Shown here: positions 21,601-31,000 of the stretch, piece by piece
How positions within the stretch are numbered: position 1 is the first letter of the stretch
Layout: each line of letters opens with the position of its first letter
Assembly (NCBI GenBank): GCA_020634515.1
Contig: JACKBL010000008.1
Location: forward strand, 248,001 to 312,000
Direction: 5' to 3'
DNA length: 64,000 nt
Source: Ardenticatenales bacterium
GTDB taxonomy: Bacteria > Chloroflexota > Anaerolineae > Promineifilales > Promineifilaceae
Position numbers and translations under genes: made by a program
Notes under the pieces: generated by a model
What the model saw: only the letters and a program-made list of their open reading frames with translations
Databases searched by the model: none
Told to the model about the DNA's origin: nothing

Positions 21601-22034
21601 ACGAACTCAGGATTCGTCGTCAGGTTGCGCCACATGTAGAGGGGAAACCCCTTGCCGGCAAATGTGCCAATTAACCCGCCATAGGTTTCCGGGTTATGGC
21701 CGGCATCTTCCAACGCCGTCCAGGCGCACTGGAGAAACAGACGTGTTTGTGGATCGACGCTTTCCGCCTCGCGCGGCGTAAAGCCAAAAAACGCGGCATC
21801 AAACAGTTCTATGTCTGCCAGCACGCTTGCCTTTTTGACGTAATCCGGGTTATTTTGCAGTTCCAGCGGTACGCCTACCGCTGCCAGTTCTTCGTCGGAA
21901 AGGGTCTGGATTGACTTGACGCCGCGCGTCAGGTTGCGCCAGAACTCACCGACCGTGCGCGCACCTGGGAACTGTCCGGCCATGCCAATAATGGCAACGG
22001 CGCCATCTGGAACTGAATAGTTAGCATCTAGCAT
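12642..22034 (-). CDS. Type I polyketide synthase PKS-4, two modules (KS-AT-KR-ACP x2)
   Basis: A 3130-residue two-module synthase. Module 1: ketosynthase with Cys183 in QSFCSTS, acyltransferase with FPGVGDHY, GYSLGEY near 655 and HAFHS, ketoreductase with GGLGGVG near 1194 and TAYTAANIF, carrier LGGNSL near 1500. A short linker with LTERRKQAR joins module 2. Module 2: ketosynthase with QTFCSTS near 1742, acyltransferase with FPGVGDHY, GYSLGEY near 2212 and HAFHS, ketoreductase with GGLGGIG near 2744 but the variant loop GGGPGQVDYAAAN, carrier LGGNSLVG near 3061. No dehydratase or enoylreductase is present, so both modules should leave a beta-hydroxyl. The C-terminal 35 residues are very basic (RLERGGKRRQAAQRRARK) and look like a docking tail for PKS-5. 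ATG 22034 is 6 nt after the PKS-3 stop, and its GAGG ribosome site lies within the end of PKS-3, pointing to coupled translation. Confidence 0.96.
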   Translation of the reverse strand: MLDANYSVPDGAVAIIGMAGQFPGARTVGEFWRNLTRGVKSIQTLSDEELAAVGVPLELQNNPDYVKKASVLADIELFDAAFFGFTPREAESVDPQTRLFLQCAWTALEDAGHNPETYGGLIGTFAGKGFPLYMWRNLTTNPEFVQLVGELQVNIHNENDSLAPIVAYRMDLKGPSVSVQSFCSTSMLAIHLAYQSLSAFECDMAIAGGAAITSLPQGAGYLYQEGGIVSPDGECRSFDADANGSIMGSGVGAVVLKRLEDALEDKDHIYAVIRGSATNNDGIMRVGYTAPGLNGQAAVISEAMGVAGTKAETISYIETHGTGTPLGDSIELAAMMQAFALQTDQKGFCAIGSVKPNVGHLDRASGVANLIKATLALHHKLLPPSLNFEKPNPEIELENSPFYVNTTLQPWRSNGNWPRRAGVSSFGLGGTNVHLVLEEAPPPPPPGAARPYQPLLFSAKTEGALEVTTSNLVDYLQQNPESSLADIAFTLQVGRVAFNHRRMVVCADSQDGARALSLADPQRVLTANQTFRDRPVVFMFPGVGDHYVGMGQELYQTEPVFREWVDTCCDILQSFLEIDLREVLYPQRDKPIRKQSLAQVKPNLRGMLSQQYQDIQANPLSRTVLAQPAMFVVEYALAQLLMSWGIQPAAMIGYSLGEYTAACLADVLSLPDALMLVARRARLIEALDKGSMLTAALPFADIRPFLDDDISLAGELTPTTCVLAGPPQAIAALQERLTAKDIVCRPLPTTHAFHSAMMTPIIGDLAALLQTVTLNPPQIPYVSNVTGDWITDAEATDPTYWTRHLCQPVQFAAGTKALLQTSEQFFLELGPGQALGSFVKQHPACKPEQRQLMASMLPHAYDNMPALAFALSTLGRMWLSGVEVDWNGFYQHETRQRLSLPTYPFARLRYWIEAKEGVSFNATGASSPPAVATKKKADLADWFYKPVWRITELPPMPAQRKIPTRWLFFDAGNGLGEQLAARVAQKGSIAIRVIAGEQFAQLSDTLFSIRPNQPADYFSLIRTLRTRNQVPEKIVHLWNTSPDHPPTLQGAARFAAAQPYGFYSLIYLTQALSEQNINDPLEIVAVSANAQPVMDTEAPYPERATILGACRAILQEGLTMTCRTIDIDEASLRATLPETAAALFVELTAPSTDLETAYRRGIRFTREHEPVRLEKQSHSALRHKGTYLITGGLGGVGLILSEYLSQTYQANLVLVGHSPLPPREKWASWLDSHNKTDVTSHRIRRIQAIEAKGGRVLFAQADVGNKAQMEQVITEAVAQFGKIDGVLHAAGISHSRAFDSIQRIRPRQCEWHFQPKIYGLYVLDELLSNQKLDFFMLFSSLSSVLGGLTFTAYTAANIFMDAFTYQHNRTAQTKWISVNWDTWRVSANQHEILGKTVAEYEMSPAEGAEAFERILANQVDTHIIESTGDLDERIRQWIKLESLRSEQTTTASGSARPNLGTAYQPASNEYEEKITQVWQSLLGIDKIGIHDNFFDLGGNSLIGLQVIARLKKVLDMQIPVVALFEAPTVSTLARYLQPEQSEPEEDSRQLRLTERRKQARVTIGDSDIAIIGMAGKFPGANDVQTFWDNLCNGVESVTFFSDEELKASGIPETVLQDERYVKARPILSDPGLFDASFFGYSPREAELTDPQHRLFLECAWQALEVAGYDPLNYPGLISVYGGTNVSFYVRQIMNDPTIMATLGEYESSYQLAVGNDIDSLTTTVSYKLNLKGPSLSVQTFCSTSLVGTHLACQSLLQGECDMALAGGVSVRVPVKAGHIYVKGGMESPDGHCRTFDAQADGTLFGDAVGIVVLKRLEDALDDGDVIYGVIKGTAINNDGLMKVGYTAPGVEGQTNVIATALENAGLSAEAIGYIEAHGTATQLGDPIEVTALSKAFRLTTEKRQYCPIGSLKTNMGHLDRASGVAGLIKTTLIVKNGLIPPSLHFEKPNPEIDFANSPFYVNTKLTKWPRNGTPRRAGVSSLGMGGTNAHVIVEEPPHPTISGPSRPWQLLLLSARSETALDKATANLASYLRQNPDTNLPDMAFTLHVGRHPFEHRRMVVVKDGNDALEMLESLNPRRLFSHYQPAINRQIIFMFPGVGDHYPQMGRDLYEGEPLFREIVEQCSQILYPYLGAELVDLLYPPREPDDPSPNGDHGYDLRAMLRRNGQQTSVAAQRLYETALAQPVTFVIEYALARLLMSWGIQPQALIGYSLGEYVAACLAGVLSLDDALRLVAERAQMIQNLPSGQMLAVSLPKEQIQSFLNEEISLAAHVGKGTCVLAGAPEAIARLQTQLGEQEIAVRLLDTTHAFHSHMMLPLTGRLTDLVNMVALNPPRIPYLSNVTGTWITEDQATSPDYWARHMCQPVAFFDSLTVALKNKDTVLLEVGPGQALASFVKQHPDCSREQLSLVLPTMPNAYNHQSSLPFLLGTVGKLWLLGIEPNWSHFYNEETRRRLALPTYPFDYHMYWLEGRPQTGQVAATQTERQPLEDWFYLPTWNQTPPHDAAAPAPDACWLLFTDAHDLGDQLAGWLRARQHPVIIVEAGDAFAQLDERHFVLQPAAFTDYGKLIGHLIEQQLTPTNIVHMWGVTTESLDAIDVNAAGLTLQHSLYSLIGLAKAMGEMDLSSYQLSVIVSHAFRVTGNDAVSAIQAALVGPCKVIPQEYPRVSCRLIDVAVEEPGSWQAQALFNNLLGELTAADFSDRTVALRNDQRWVQAFAGMKLPPLPANKPSRLRPHGVYLITGGLGGIGLAMAEYLAQKARARLVLLGRSPLPERSAWPDILAAKGHESGIGRKIAQVQHLEALGAEVMVIAADVSNETEMAGAMQQILTRFGEIHGIVHAAGLPGIGIMQVKTMAAIATVLAPKVMGTLVLERVCKDLDLDFLALFSSISSVTGGGPGQVDYAAANAFLDAYAWQQVGRRQKTLSIGWNEWQWNAWQEGLEGFGAEVQQAFQANRQKYGISFSEGQEAFARVLARGMPHVIVSPPDFHDVIKGSLTFTVETILEMGRQERQARAKYPRPALGTSYAAPRNEMERTIAAVWEDILGISEIGINDNFFDLGGNSLVGIDLANRLKKELNIAKIPAHVLYEAPSIGELAKYLDQDREEKNISFTERLERGGKRRQAAQRRARK

Positions 22035-22040
22035 GACTTC

Positions 22041-25000
22041 TTACCTCTTATACCTGTTACGCTTTTCCAGGTTCTTTTCACGTCTCTTTTCGCCACGCGC
22101 CAGGCGCTGGGCAATGGAAATTTCCTTTGCCCCTTGATCTGCCTGCAAGAATTTGGCTAATTCGCTGACTGATGGCGCTTCGTAGATGACGTGTGCCGGC
22201 ACTTTGTCCATCTGGAACACTTTCTTCAACCGCGCCACCATGTCTAGACCGACCAGCGAGTTCCCGCCCAAATCGAAGAAGTTATCCATCACGCCAATCT
22301 CTTCGATTCCCAGAATATCTCCCCAAAGCGCGGCGATTTTCTGCTCTATCTCGTTGCGCGGGGCCACATAGGAGTTGCGCAACGACGGACGAGGATATCT
22401 AGCCCGGGATTCCTGGTCACCGCGACCATAAGCCAGGATAGCGTCAATGTTGAACGTTTTTCTGCCGGCAACAACTTCGTGGAAATCCCTTGTGGAGATA
22501 ACCACGTGTGGCAGCCCGTGGGTGATAATGCGGGACAACCCGTCGTATCCTTCCGCAAAGCTGATGCCATACTTTTGACGATGGGCGACCAGCGCGGCCC
22601 GTACATCGGGATTGAATCCCTCCAATCCTTCTTGCCACGCATCCCACAGCCATTCGCCCCAATCCATGGCCGTGACGACGCGCTCATGATCGGCGTAATA
22701 ATGCGCATAGCCATCAAGGAAAGCGTTTGCCGCCGCGTAATCAAACTGTCCAGGGCCTCCCCCTGTGACAGCGTTCATGGATGAAAAACAGGCGAAAAAG
22801 TCAAGTTCAACATCTTTAAGCACGCGATCCAAAACCAGCGTGCCCATCACTTTGGGCATTAACACGGACGAAGCCATCTCCGGCGTCTTCAACTGAATCA
22901 AGCCGTTGCCAGGCATGCCCGCCGTATGCAGCACCCCATGAATCCGGCCAAACCGCGTTATGCTTTCCTGTACCACGGCCTGCATCTGCTGCTCATTGGC
23001 GACATCCGCCCCCATAATGAGTAAATTGGCGCCCGTTGCCTCTAATTCCCGCACCCCATGTATCTTTCGTCCTGTACCCCGTTCGGTCCCTTCCCGTTTC
23101 AGGATAGCATCCCATTCGGCACGGGGAGGTAATCCAGAACGGCTTATCAGGATCAGGTTAACATTCGTTTGTTGGGCCAGGTGGTTAGCCATTGCCAGGC
23201 CAATACCTCCCAACCCACCCGTTATCAGGTATGTTCCCCCAGGACGAAGCCAGGGGGGGCCTGTTTCCGGGAGAGGGGGGAGCTGAACTTGGTCAAATGC
23301 CTGCACCCAGCGCTGCTGGCGGCGCAAGGCAATCGCGTCCTCCACAACGGGGGCCGTCAACTCGCCTAGCAGATTTTGGAAGAGTTTGCCGGCATTTCGA
23401 TCCCAATCTGGCAGAAGCGCCACATCGATTAAGCGGCAAGCTATCCGCGGATATTCCTGAGGGATGACTTTGTAGGCGCCGGCGACCAGCGTTTTTTCAG
23501 GACAGAGATTTTCGTCTCCCGTCACCGGATAGACATCAGAGGTGACAATAGACAATTGACAGTCAGCGAGATCTGATTCCCCTATTGCCTGCGTCAGGCT
23601 GAACAGGCTATTGAAACCGAGATCAAGTTTGCTTGTTAGAAAGTCATAACCAGACAGAGCCTGGTCATTGGCCGTGACACCCCACATATGCACGATATGG
23701 GTTACTGTCAGTCCGCGTCCCTGTAACTCGCCCAGCAAGCTGACATAATCATCCCGTGAATCGGGACGTACTACGTACTGGCCATCGCCGGTCCGCGAGA
23801 AAGCAGATCCAACCGTCACCGAAACAACCGGGTGATGGCGCGCTTGCAGCCAGGTTGCCACCTTTGCCGCCATGCCCGTCTTGTCCGCAAACAGCAACCA
23901 GCATTCATTTTGTGCTGTTTCCTTGTCTGTGTTGGCGGGAATCAGCGCCGCTTTTTGGTTCCAAACAGGCATGTAGAACCACCCATCTATCTCTTGACGG
24001 GGTAGGGCGGTCATGGACTCTTCCAGGGTACGCGCTTTTCTGGTTCCCGCCTTTGCCTGTAGATGACGCGGCGTCGGTTTTAGCCAATAACTTTGGCGCT
24101 CAAACGGGTAGGTGGGCAGAGGTATGCGCCGCCGCTTTTCCTGCCCATAGAAGCTTGACCAATCTGGGGATAGTCCCAAAAGCCATGATTTTCCCAGCGT
24201 GTTCAGGATGTAGGCAATATCAGACTGTTGGTCATAGGAAGCCCGCATGGTGCTCAGGATCAAACCGGCCTGTTCCCGATTGCATGACGGGTGCTGTTTG
24301 GCAAACGAACCTAATGCCTGACCAGGGCCTACTTCAATTATCACCTGCTCCTTGGTTTGCAGGAGCGTTGTCAGGGCATCAAAGAACCGTACAGGTTGTG
24401 TCATGTGTCTGGCCCAATAGCCAGGGTCTGTCGCTTGTTCATCCGTAATCCAGTCGCCGGTTACGTTAGAGATGTACGGAATGCGCGGCGGGTGAAGTTG
24501 TATGCTTTGGACCAGTTCGGTCAGGCTTTCCCGCAACGGGTTCATCATAGTGGAGTGAAAAGCATGGCTGGAGTCTACTTGACGGAAGGAAATCTCTTGC
24601 TGCGTCAGTTGCGGCTTTACTTGCTCAATGGCTGCCGGAGAACCCGCCAATACGCACATTTTTCGACCAACATGCGCGGCCAGGGAGACTTCTTCCGATA
24701 AGAATGGCTGTATTTCCGTCAATGAGGCGGATACGGACAGCATCGCGCCAGCATCCAATCCCTGGATCATTTGGGCGCGCGTGGCCACGAGGGTAAGCGC
24801 ATCTCCGAGGGAGAGCACGCCGGCCAGGCAGGCAGCAACATATTCGCCCAGACTGTACCCAATGAGCGCCTGGGGCTGTATGCCCCACGACATGAGCAGG
24901 CGGGCCATGGCGTATTCGATTACGAAGACAATGGGCTGTGCCACGGATGTTTCATGGAGCCGACTCGATGCGGTTGGCTGGCTTGTGTCGCCGCGCGCCC

Positions 25001-28000
25001 CATTCCGTCCTAACATGCTCCGCAGATCAATGCCCGTTCCGTTTGTTTTGCTCGGCGCCGCCTGGTCCGGCGGGTATAGCCAATCGCGTACCTTTACGCC
25101 CAGGAATGGATAGAGTACACGACAGCACGCCTCCACGGCATCGTAAAAAACGGATTCTTCCTGGTACAACTCCTGGGCCATCCGCAAATAATGATCGCCG
25201 ACTCCCGCGAACATAAAGGCGATCGGGCGACTGATGTCCGGTTGGTAACCGCTCCAGACTCGTTGCGGGGAAAGAGATTCCAATGCCTCCAGAGCGTCAG
25301 CCGTATCACGGCACACGACCATCCGACGACAGGCAAAGGCTCTTCGACCTGATTGCAGCGTGAAGGCGGCGTCGGCCAGGTTTGTTTCAGGATGTTGCCT
25401 CAGGTAATGAGCGAGGTTCATCGTTGCCGTGTCCAATGCGGATTCGGTGCGAGCTGACAGTAGCAGCAGTTGCCACGGACGGGTTGGGCCGGAAGGTGGC
25501 TGCGCGGGTGGTTCCTCAACGATGACGTGCGCATTGGTGCCCCCCATGCCTAAGGAGTTCAGGCCGGCGCGGCGAGGGTTTCCTTCCTGCGTGGGCCAGG
25601 GGTTAAGCGTTGTGTTGACGAAGAAGGGGCTGTTGTCAAAATCAATAGCCGGGTTTGCTTGTTGGAAGTATAGAGAGGGGGGGATCAGCCCGTTTTTCAC
25701 GGTCATGACTGTCTTGATCAATCCGACCACGCCCGCGGCGCGATCAAGATGCCCCACGTTGGTTTTCACCGAACCAATGGCGCAGAAGCCTTTCTTATCG
25801 GTGAATTGGCGATAGGCTTGTGTTAATGAGGCAATCTCGATGGGATCGCCTAATTCGGTGGCCGTCCCATGCGCTTCAATGTAACCGACGGTCTCGGGAT
25901 CAATGCCGGCATTTTCCAGCGCCGTGATTACGGCCGCCGCCTGCCCCGCTACACTAGGGGCGGTATATCCCACCTTTAGGGAACCATCGTTGTTGATGGC
26001 CGATCCCCGGATGACCGCGTGGATAGTATCCCCGTCTTCGAGAGCATCCGTCAGCCGTTTAAGAACGACTACGCCCACGCCGTCGCCAAAAAGGGTGCCT
26101 TTTGCCTGCGCATCGAAGGTACGGCAATACCCGTCGGGGGATTCCTGTCCACCTTCTTCATATAAATAGCCTTGTTTTTGTGGCGCGCGAATGGCCACGC
26201 CGCCGGCCAAAGCCATATCACATTCGCCATGCAGCAGACTTTGGCAGGCCAGGTGCGTGGCGACCAATGCGGTAGAGCAGAATGTTTGCACGGCAAAGCT
26301 GGGGCCGCGCAGATTGAGTTTGTAGGAGACAATGGTCGTCAGGGAATCTTTGTCCCCGGAAATGACCATTTGTGAGTCGTTGATAGAGGCGGAAAGTTCT
26401 GGATCGCTATACCAGCCCAGCAGATAGGTGCTGATGTTGGAGCCTGCGAAAACGCCTATCAGACCTCCGTAGCGATCGGAATCATAGCCAGCCAACTCCA
26501 GCGATTCCCAGGCGCATTGCAGAAAAACGCGGTATTGCGGATCCAACAACTCCGCCTCACGGGGGCTGTAACCAAAGAACCCGGCATCAAATAGATCTGC
26601 CTCGGCAATAATGGGGCGCGCTTTGATGTAGTTAGGTTTGCTGAACAGCGTCGGGTCTATGCCTGATTCCTGTAATTCTTCATCGGTAAACCGGGATATG
26701 GAGTCAACGCCATTGCACAGATTTTCCCAGAATTGCCCGACGCTTTGGGCGCCAGGGAAGCGACCATTCAGGGCAATCACGGCGATGCCCTGGTTGTCTA
26801 TGGTTTGACGAGCTTTGCGCCGCCGATCCTGGAGTATTTCCGCCTCGGCATGGGGTTCGGCGACCGCATGAGCGGGTTGCAAGTAGCGCGCCAGGGCGTT
26901 GATGGTGGGGGCTTCAAAAAGAGCCACGGGTGAGATTTGTGTCTGAAACTCTTTTTGCAGCCGTGCTACCACATCCAGGCCAATCAGGGAGTTCCCGCCC
27001 AGATCAAAAAAGTTGTCGTGTATCCCAATCTGGTTGATGCCTAATACGTCTTCCCAAATGGCCGCGATTCGTTTTTCGTATTCATTGGTGACGGCAACGT
27101 AGCCGGTAGCCAGCGTTGGGCGGGCGTAACTGCGTCGTTTGCCTGATGATTTGTGGGCGTTGTCGCTAAAGAGAACCCATTGTCGGATCCTGGCTTGCAG
27201 ATCGCCCGTAGAATTAACCAGTTGCGTTTTGCTGCTGGCGATGGCGCGGGCAAAGGCTTCCGTGCCCTCTTCGGGCGTCATTTCAAAAACGGCTACGGTG
27301 GCGTTGGCAAATAGTTCTGAATCATGCAGTCCAACGCGCCAGGTATCCCAGTTGACGCTTGTCCATCTGTTTTTGCCGGCATAATCACGGGCGTGTGCAT
27401 AGGTGTCCATGAATATGTTGGCGGCGGTGTATGCCACAAATCCCAACCCGCCCAGAACGGAGGAAACAGACGAGAGCAAAACACAAAAGTCCAGGTCGCA
27501 ATCCGCCAACACCTTGTCCAACACATACAAGCCGTGCGCCTTAGGACGGAAGTGCGCTTCGCACGTCGCGGTGTCCATGTTCTGGATCACCTTAACCGCA
27601 TCCAGACTGACCAGACCCGCGCCATGAACCACGCCATTCAATGCCCCAAAATGGGTACGGGTCCGGTCAATGACGGCTTGCATTTGCGCCTCATCGCTCA
27701 CATCAGCGCCCAACACGAGTACCTCACCGCCCAAAGCTTTTAGCGCCCGCACCTTTTGAATCTTGCGGCTGGTCGGATCATCCTTGCCCCGTGCCGCCAG
27801 CCACGTATCCCAGGTATCTGGCGCTGGCAATCCTGACCGGCTGGTCAACACCAATCGAGCCTGATATTGTCTGACAAGATAGTCCGCCAGGGCCAGTCCG
27901 ATCCCGCCCAAACCGCCGGTGATTAAGTAGACGCCTCCAGGACGTATTTGCTTCTCGGTTGGTTTTGCGACAAGGGTTTCCGGGGTGAATGTTTGCACGT

Positions 28001-31000
28001 ATCGCGTCTGCCCACGGTAGGCAATGGTCACGTCTGGAACGGATGTGTTTATTTCGGCAAGCAACTGGTTAATCAGTGCCTCGGTCTCCAGGCCATTTGC
28101 CGGCATTACCATATCTATGGCGCGGCAGCGAACCGAGCGAATCTCCTGGGGAATAACGCGACAAGGCCCCAGGATAGTCGATTTTTCGGCGTAGAGAGGG
28201 AACGTGCCGGCAACCGGCTGCATGTTGTTGGACAGCACGAAGATCTGCGGTTGCGCGAAGACGTCCATCGCCTCCGTCATCGCTTTTGTCAATGCCAACA
28301 AACTGTAGAAACCATTTTTCTGTGCGGCCTGGAATTGGTCGATTTGAGCAGCGGGGGGGGACAGTGGGGTGACGCTCCAGGCGTGTATGATAGTGTCCGG
28401 TAGCGCATTAGCGCGTTGTAGGGCGGCAAACAACGCCTGATAATCCGCCGTTATGTCAGGGCGGAGTGAGAACCGGTCCGCGGCTTGCTGCGCAAACTGT
28501 TCTCCAGCCGTGACTCGAATGACCCGCTTTTGCTGCCGTTGTAAGTGTGTTCCCAGGTCAGAACCCAGCCCCACGCTATCTTCAAAGAGAAGACAGGTTT
28601 CCACGGCCCGTTTGTTTTGTGTCGCTAACGGGGTTTCCGTCCATGCCGGCAAATAGAACCAGTCTGCAATGTTTTCCTTTCTTTGGGTGGCGACCGTCGG
28701 TTGCGGTCCGGCCGCCAGCAACCCCGGTTCAGGGTCAATCCAGAACCGTTGCCTTTCAAACGGGTAGGTGGGAAGCGCTAACCTGCGTCGATAGGTGTGT
28801 CCATGCAAGGCCGTCCAATCCAGTTCGTACCCGCTCAGCCATAAGCGCCCCAGGCTCTTAAGCAGATAAGCGATGTCGGAATGGCGGTCATAGGCGTGGC
28901 GCAAGGTAGGGGCAATGACGTTCAGGTGTTTGCGCTGGCTATCTGGATGTTGTTTGGCAAAAGAGCCTAGCGACTGCCCTGGCCCGATTTCGAGCAAGAA
29001 CAGATCGTCCTGCCGCAGCAGAATTGAAAGGCTATCCCCAAACCGTACTGTCTGGCACAAATGGCGTCCCCAGTATTCGGGATCGGTGGCCTCTTCGGGC
29101 GTGATCCATTGCCCGGTGACGTTAGAAAGATAGGGGATTTGGGGAGGATGCAACTTGACGGTAGCTACCAGCCTGGTAAATGCCGGCAATATCGCGGCCA
29201 TCATCGTTGAGTGAAATGCGTGAGTCGTTTCCAGGCGGCGATAGGTGTAGCCGCGCTGGCCGAGCTGCTGTTCCAGATCGCTAATGGCTGCTGGCGGACC
29301 GGCCAGAACACAGTTTTGTGGCCCATTCACGGCGGCTAAGGCAATCTCATCGTGCAGAAAAGGTTGTACCGCCGCTTCCGAAATGGATACCGCGACCATA
29401 CATCCTGCCGGCAATTCCTGGATCATTTGGGCGCGACGGGCGACCAGCGTAAGCGCGTCTTCTAGCGTCAACACGCCAGCAACGCAAGCAGCGACATACT
29501 CGCCCAGGCTATAACCAACCAGCATCTCCGGCCTGACTCCCCATTGCAAAAGCAATTGGGCCAGAGCGTACTCAATCACAAACACGGCGGGCTGGGCGAT
29601 GTCGGTGCGATTGAGTGGCGCTTCTGAGTCCGTCGGTGCATTTCCCGCACGTTTGAGCATCCGGCGCAGATCAACGCCCGTGTTTGCCGTCCCGTTATCC
29701 GTAGCGGCTGGGTAGAGAATTTCGCGCAGGTCAAGGCCAAGAATCGGGCGCAAGAACCCGGCGCAATGATTGATGACTTCCCGAAAAGCCGGTTCCGCCA
29801 CGTATAGCTCGCGGGCGATATTGGCGTATTGATCGCCCACACCGGCAAACATGAAGGCGACGGAACGGTTCACGTCTGGTTGGTGACGGGTGAAGAGTTG
29901 AGTTGGATCGCCTGATTCCAGGATTTGGGTCGCGTCTGACACATTCTGGCAGACCAACATGCGTCGATATTCCAGGCTATAACGTCCTGTTTGCAGCGTG
30001 TAGGCTGTGTCAGCCAGGTCGGCTCCAGGGTTTTGCCGCAGGTAGTGGGCCAGGTTGGTCGTACTCTGTTCTAAAGCGGTCTCCGTTCGCGCCGACAGCG
30101 GAATTAACTGCCAGGGTCTGGTTGGTTCGGAATGCTTTGCCGGCGGCGGTTCTTCAATAATCAGGTGCACATTAGTGCCGCCCAATCCTAAGGAGTTGAC
30201 GCTGGCGCGACGCGGCGCACTGTTTTCTCGTTGCCACGGTGTCAATTGCGTCACCACGAAGAAGGGGCTGTTTTCAAAGTCTATTTCGGGATTGGGCGTT
30301 TCAAAATGGAGGTTAGGCGGTATGACGCCGTTTTTGACGGAGAGAGCGGCCTTGATCAAGCCGGTGACGCCGGCAGCACGGTCAAGGTGGCCGACATGGG
30401 TCTTTACAGAGCCGAGCGCGCAATAATGTTTCTTGTTTGTCTGGCGCTGAAAAGCTTTGGTTAGTGAAGTGACTTCAATAGGATCACCCAGTTTGGTGGC
30501 CGTTCCGTGCGCTTCAACGTAGCCGATGGTTTCCGGATGAATGCCGGCATTCTCCAAAGCCGCGGCAATCACTTCTACCTGACCCGCTACGCTGGGAGCC
30601 GTATAACCTACCTTCAGCGAGCCGTCATTGTTAACGGCGGACCCCTTGATAACGGCGTAAATCTGGTCGCCGTCTGCTAAAGCATCTTCCAGGCGTTTAA
30701 GCACAACGATTGCCACGCCATCTCCGAACAATGTCCCATTGGCGCGCGCATCAAACGTGCGGCAGTGCCCATCAGAGGACCCCATTCCCCCTTCTTGAAA
30801 GAGATACCCTTGTTTCGCGGGTACCCGGATGGAAACGCCGCCCGCCAGGGCGATGTCGCATTCACCACTGCGCAGACTCTGACAGGCGAGGTGCGTTGCT
30901 ACCAGGGAAGTGGAGCAAAACGTCTGGACGGCAAAGCTAGGCCCCTTCAGGTTTAGTTTGTACGAAACTGTCGTGGGTAAGGCATCCTTGTCTCCACCAA

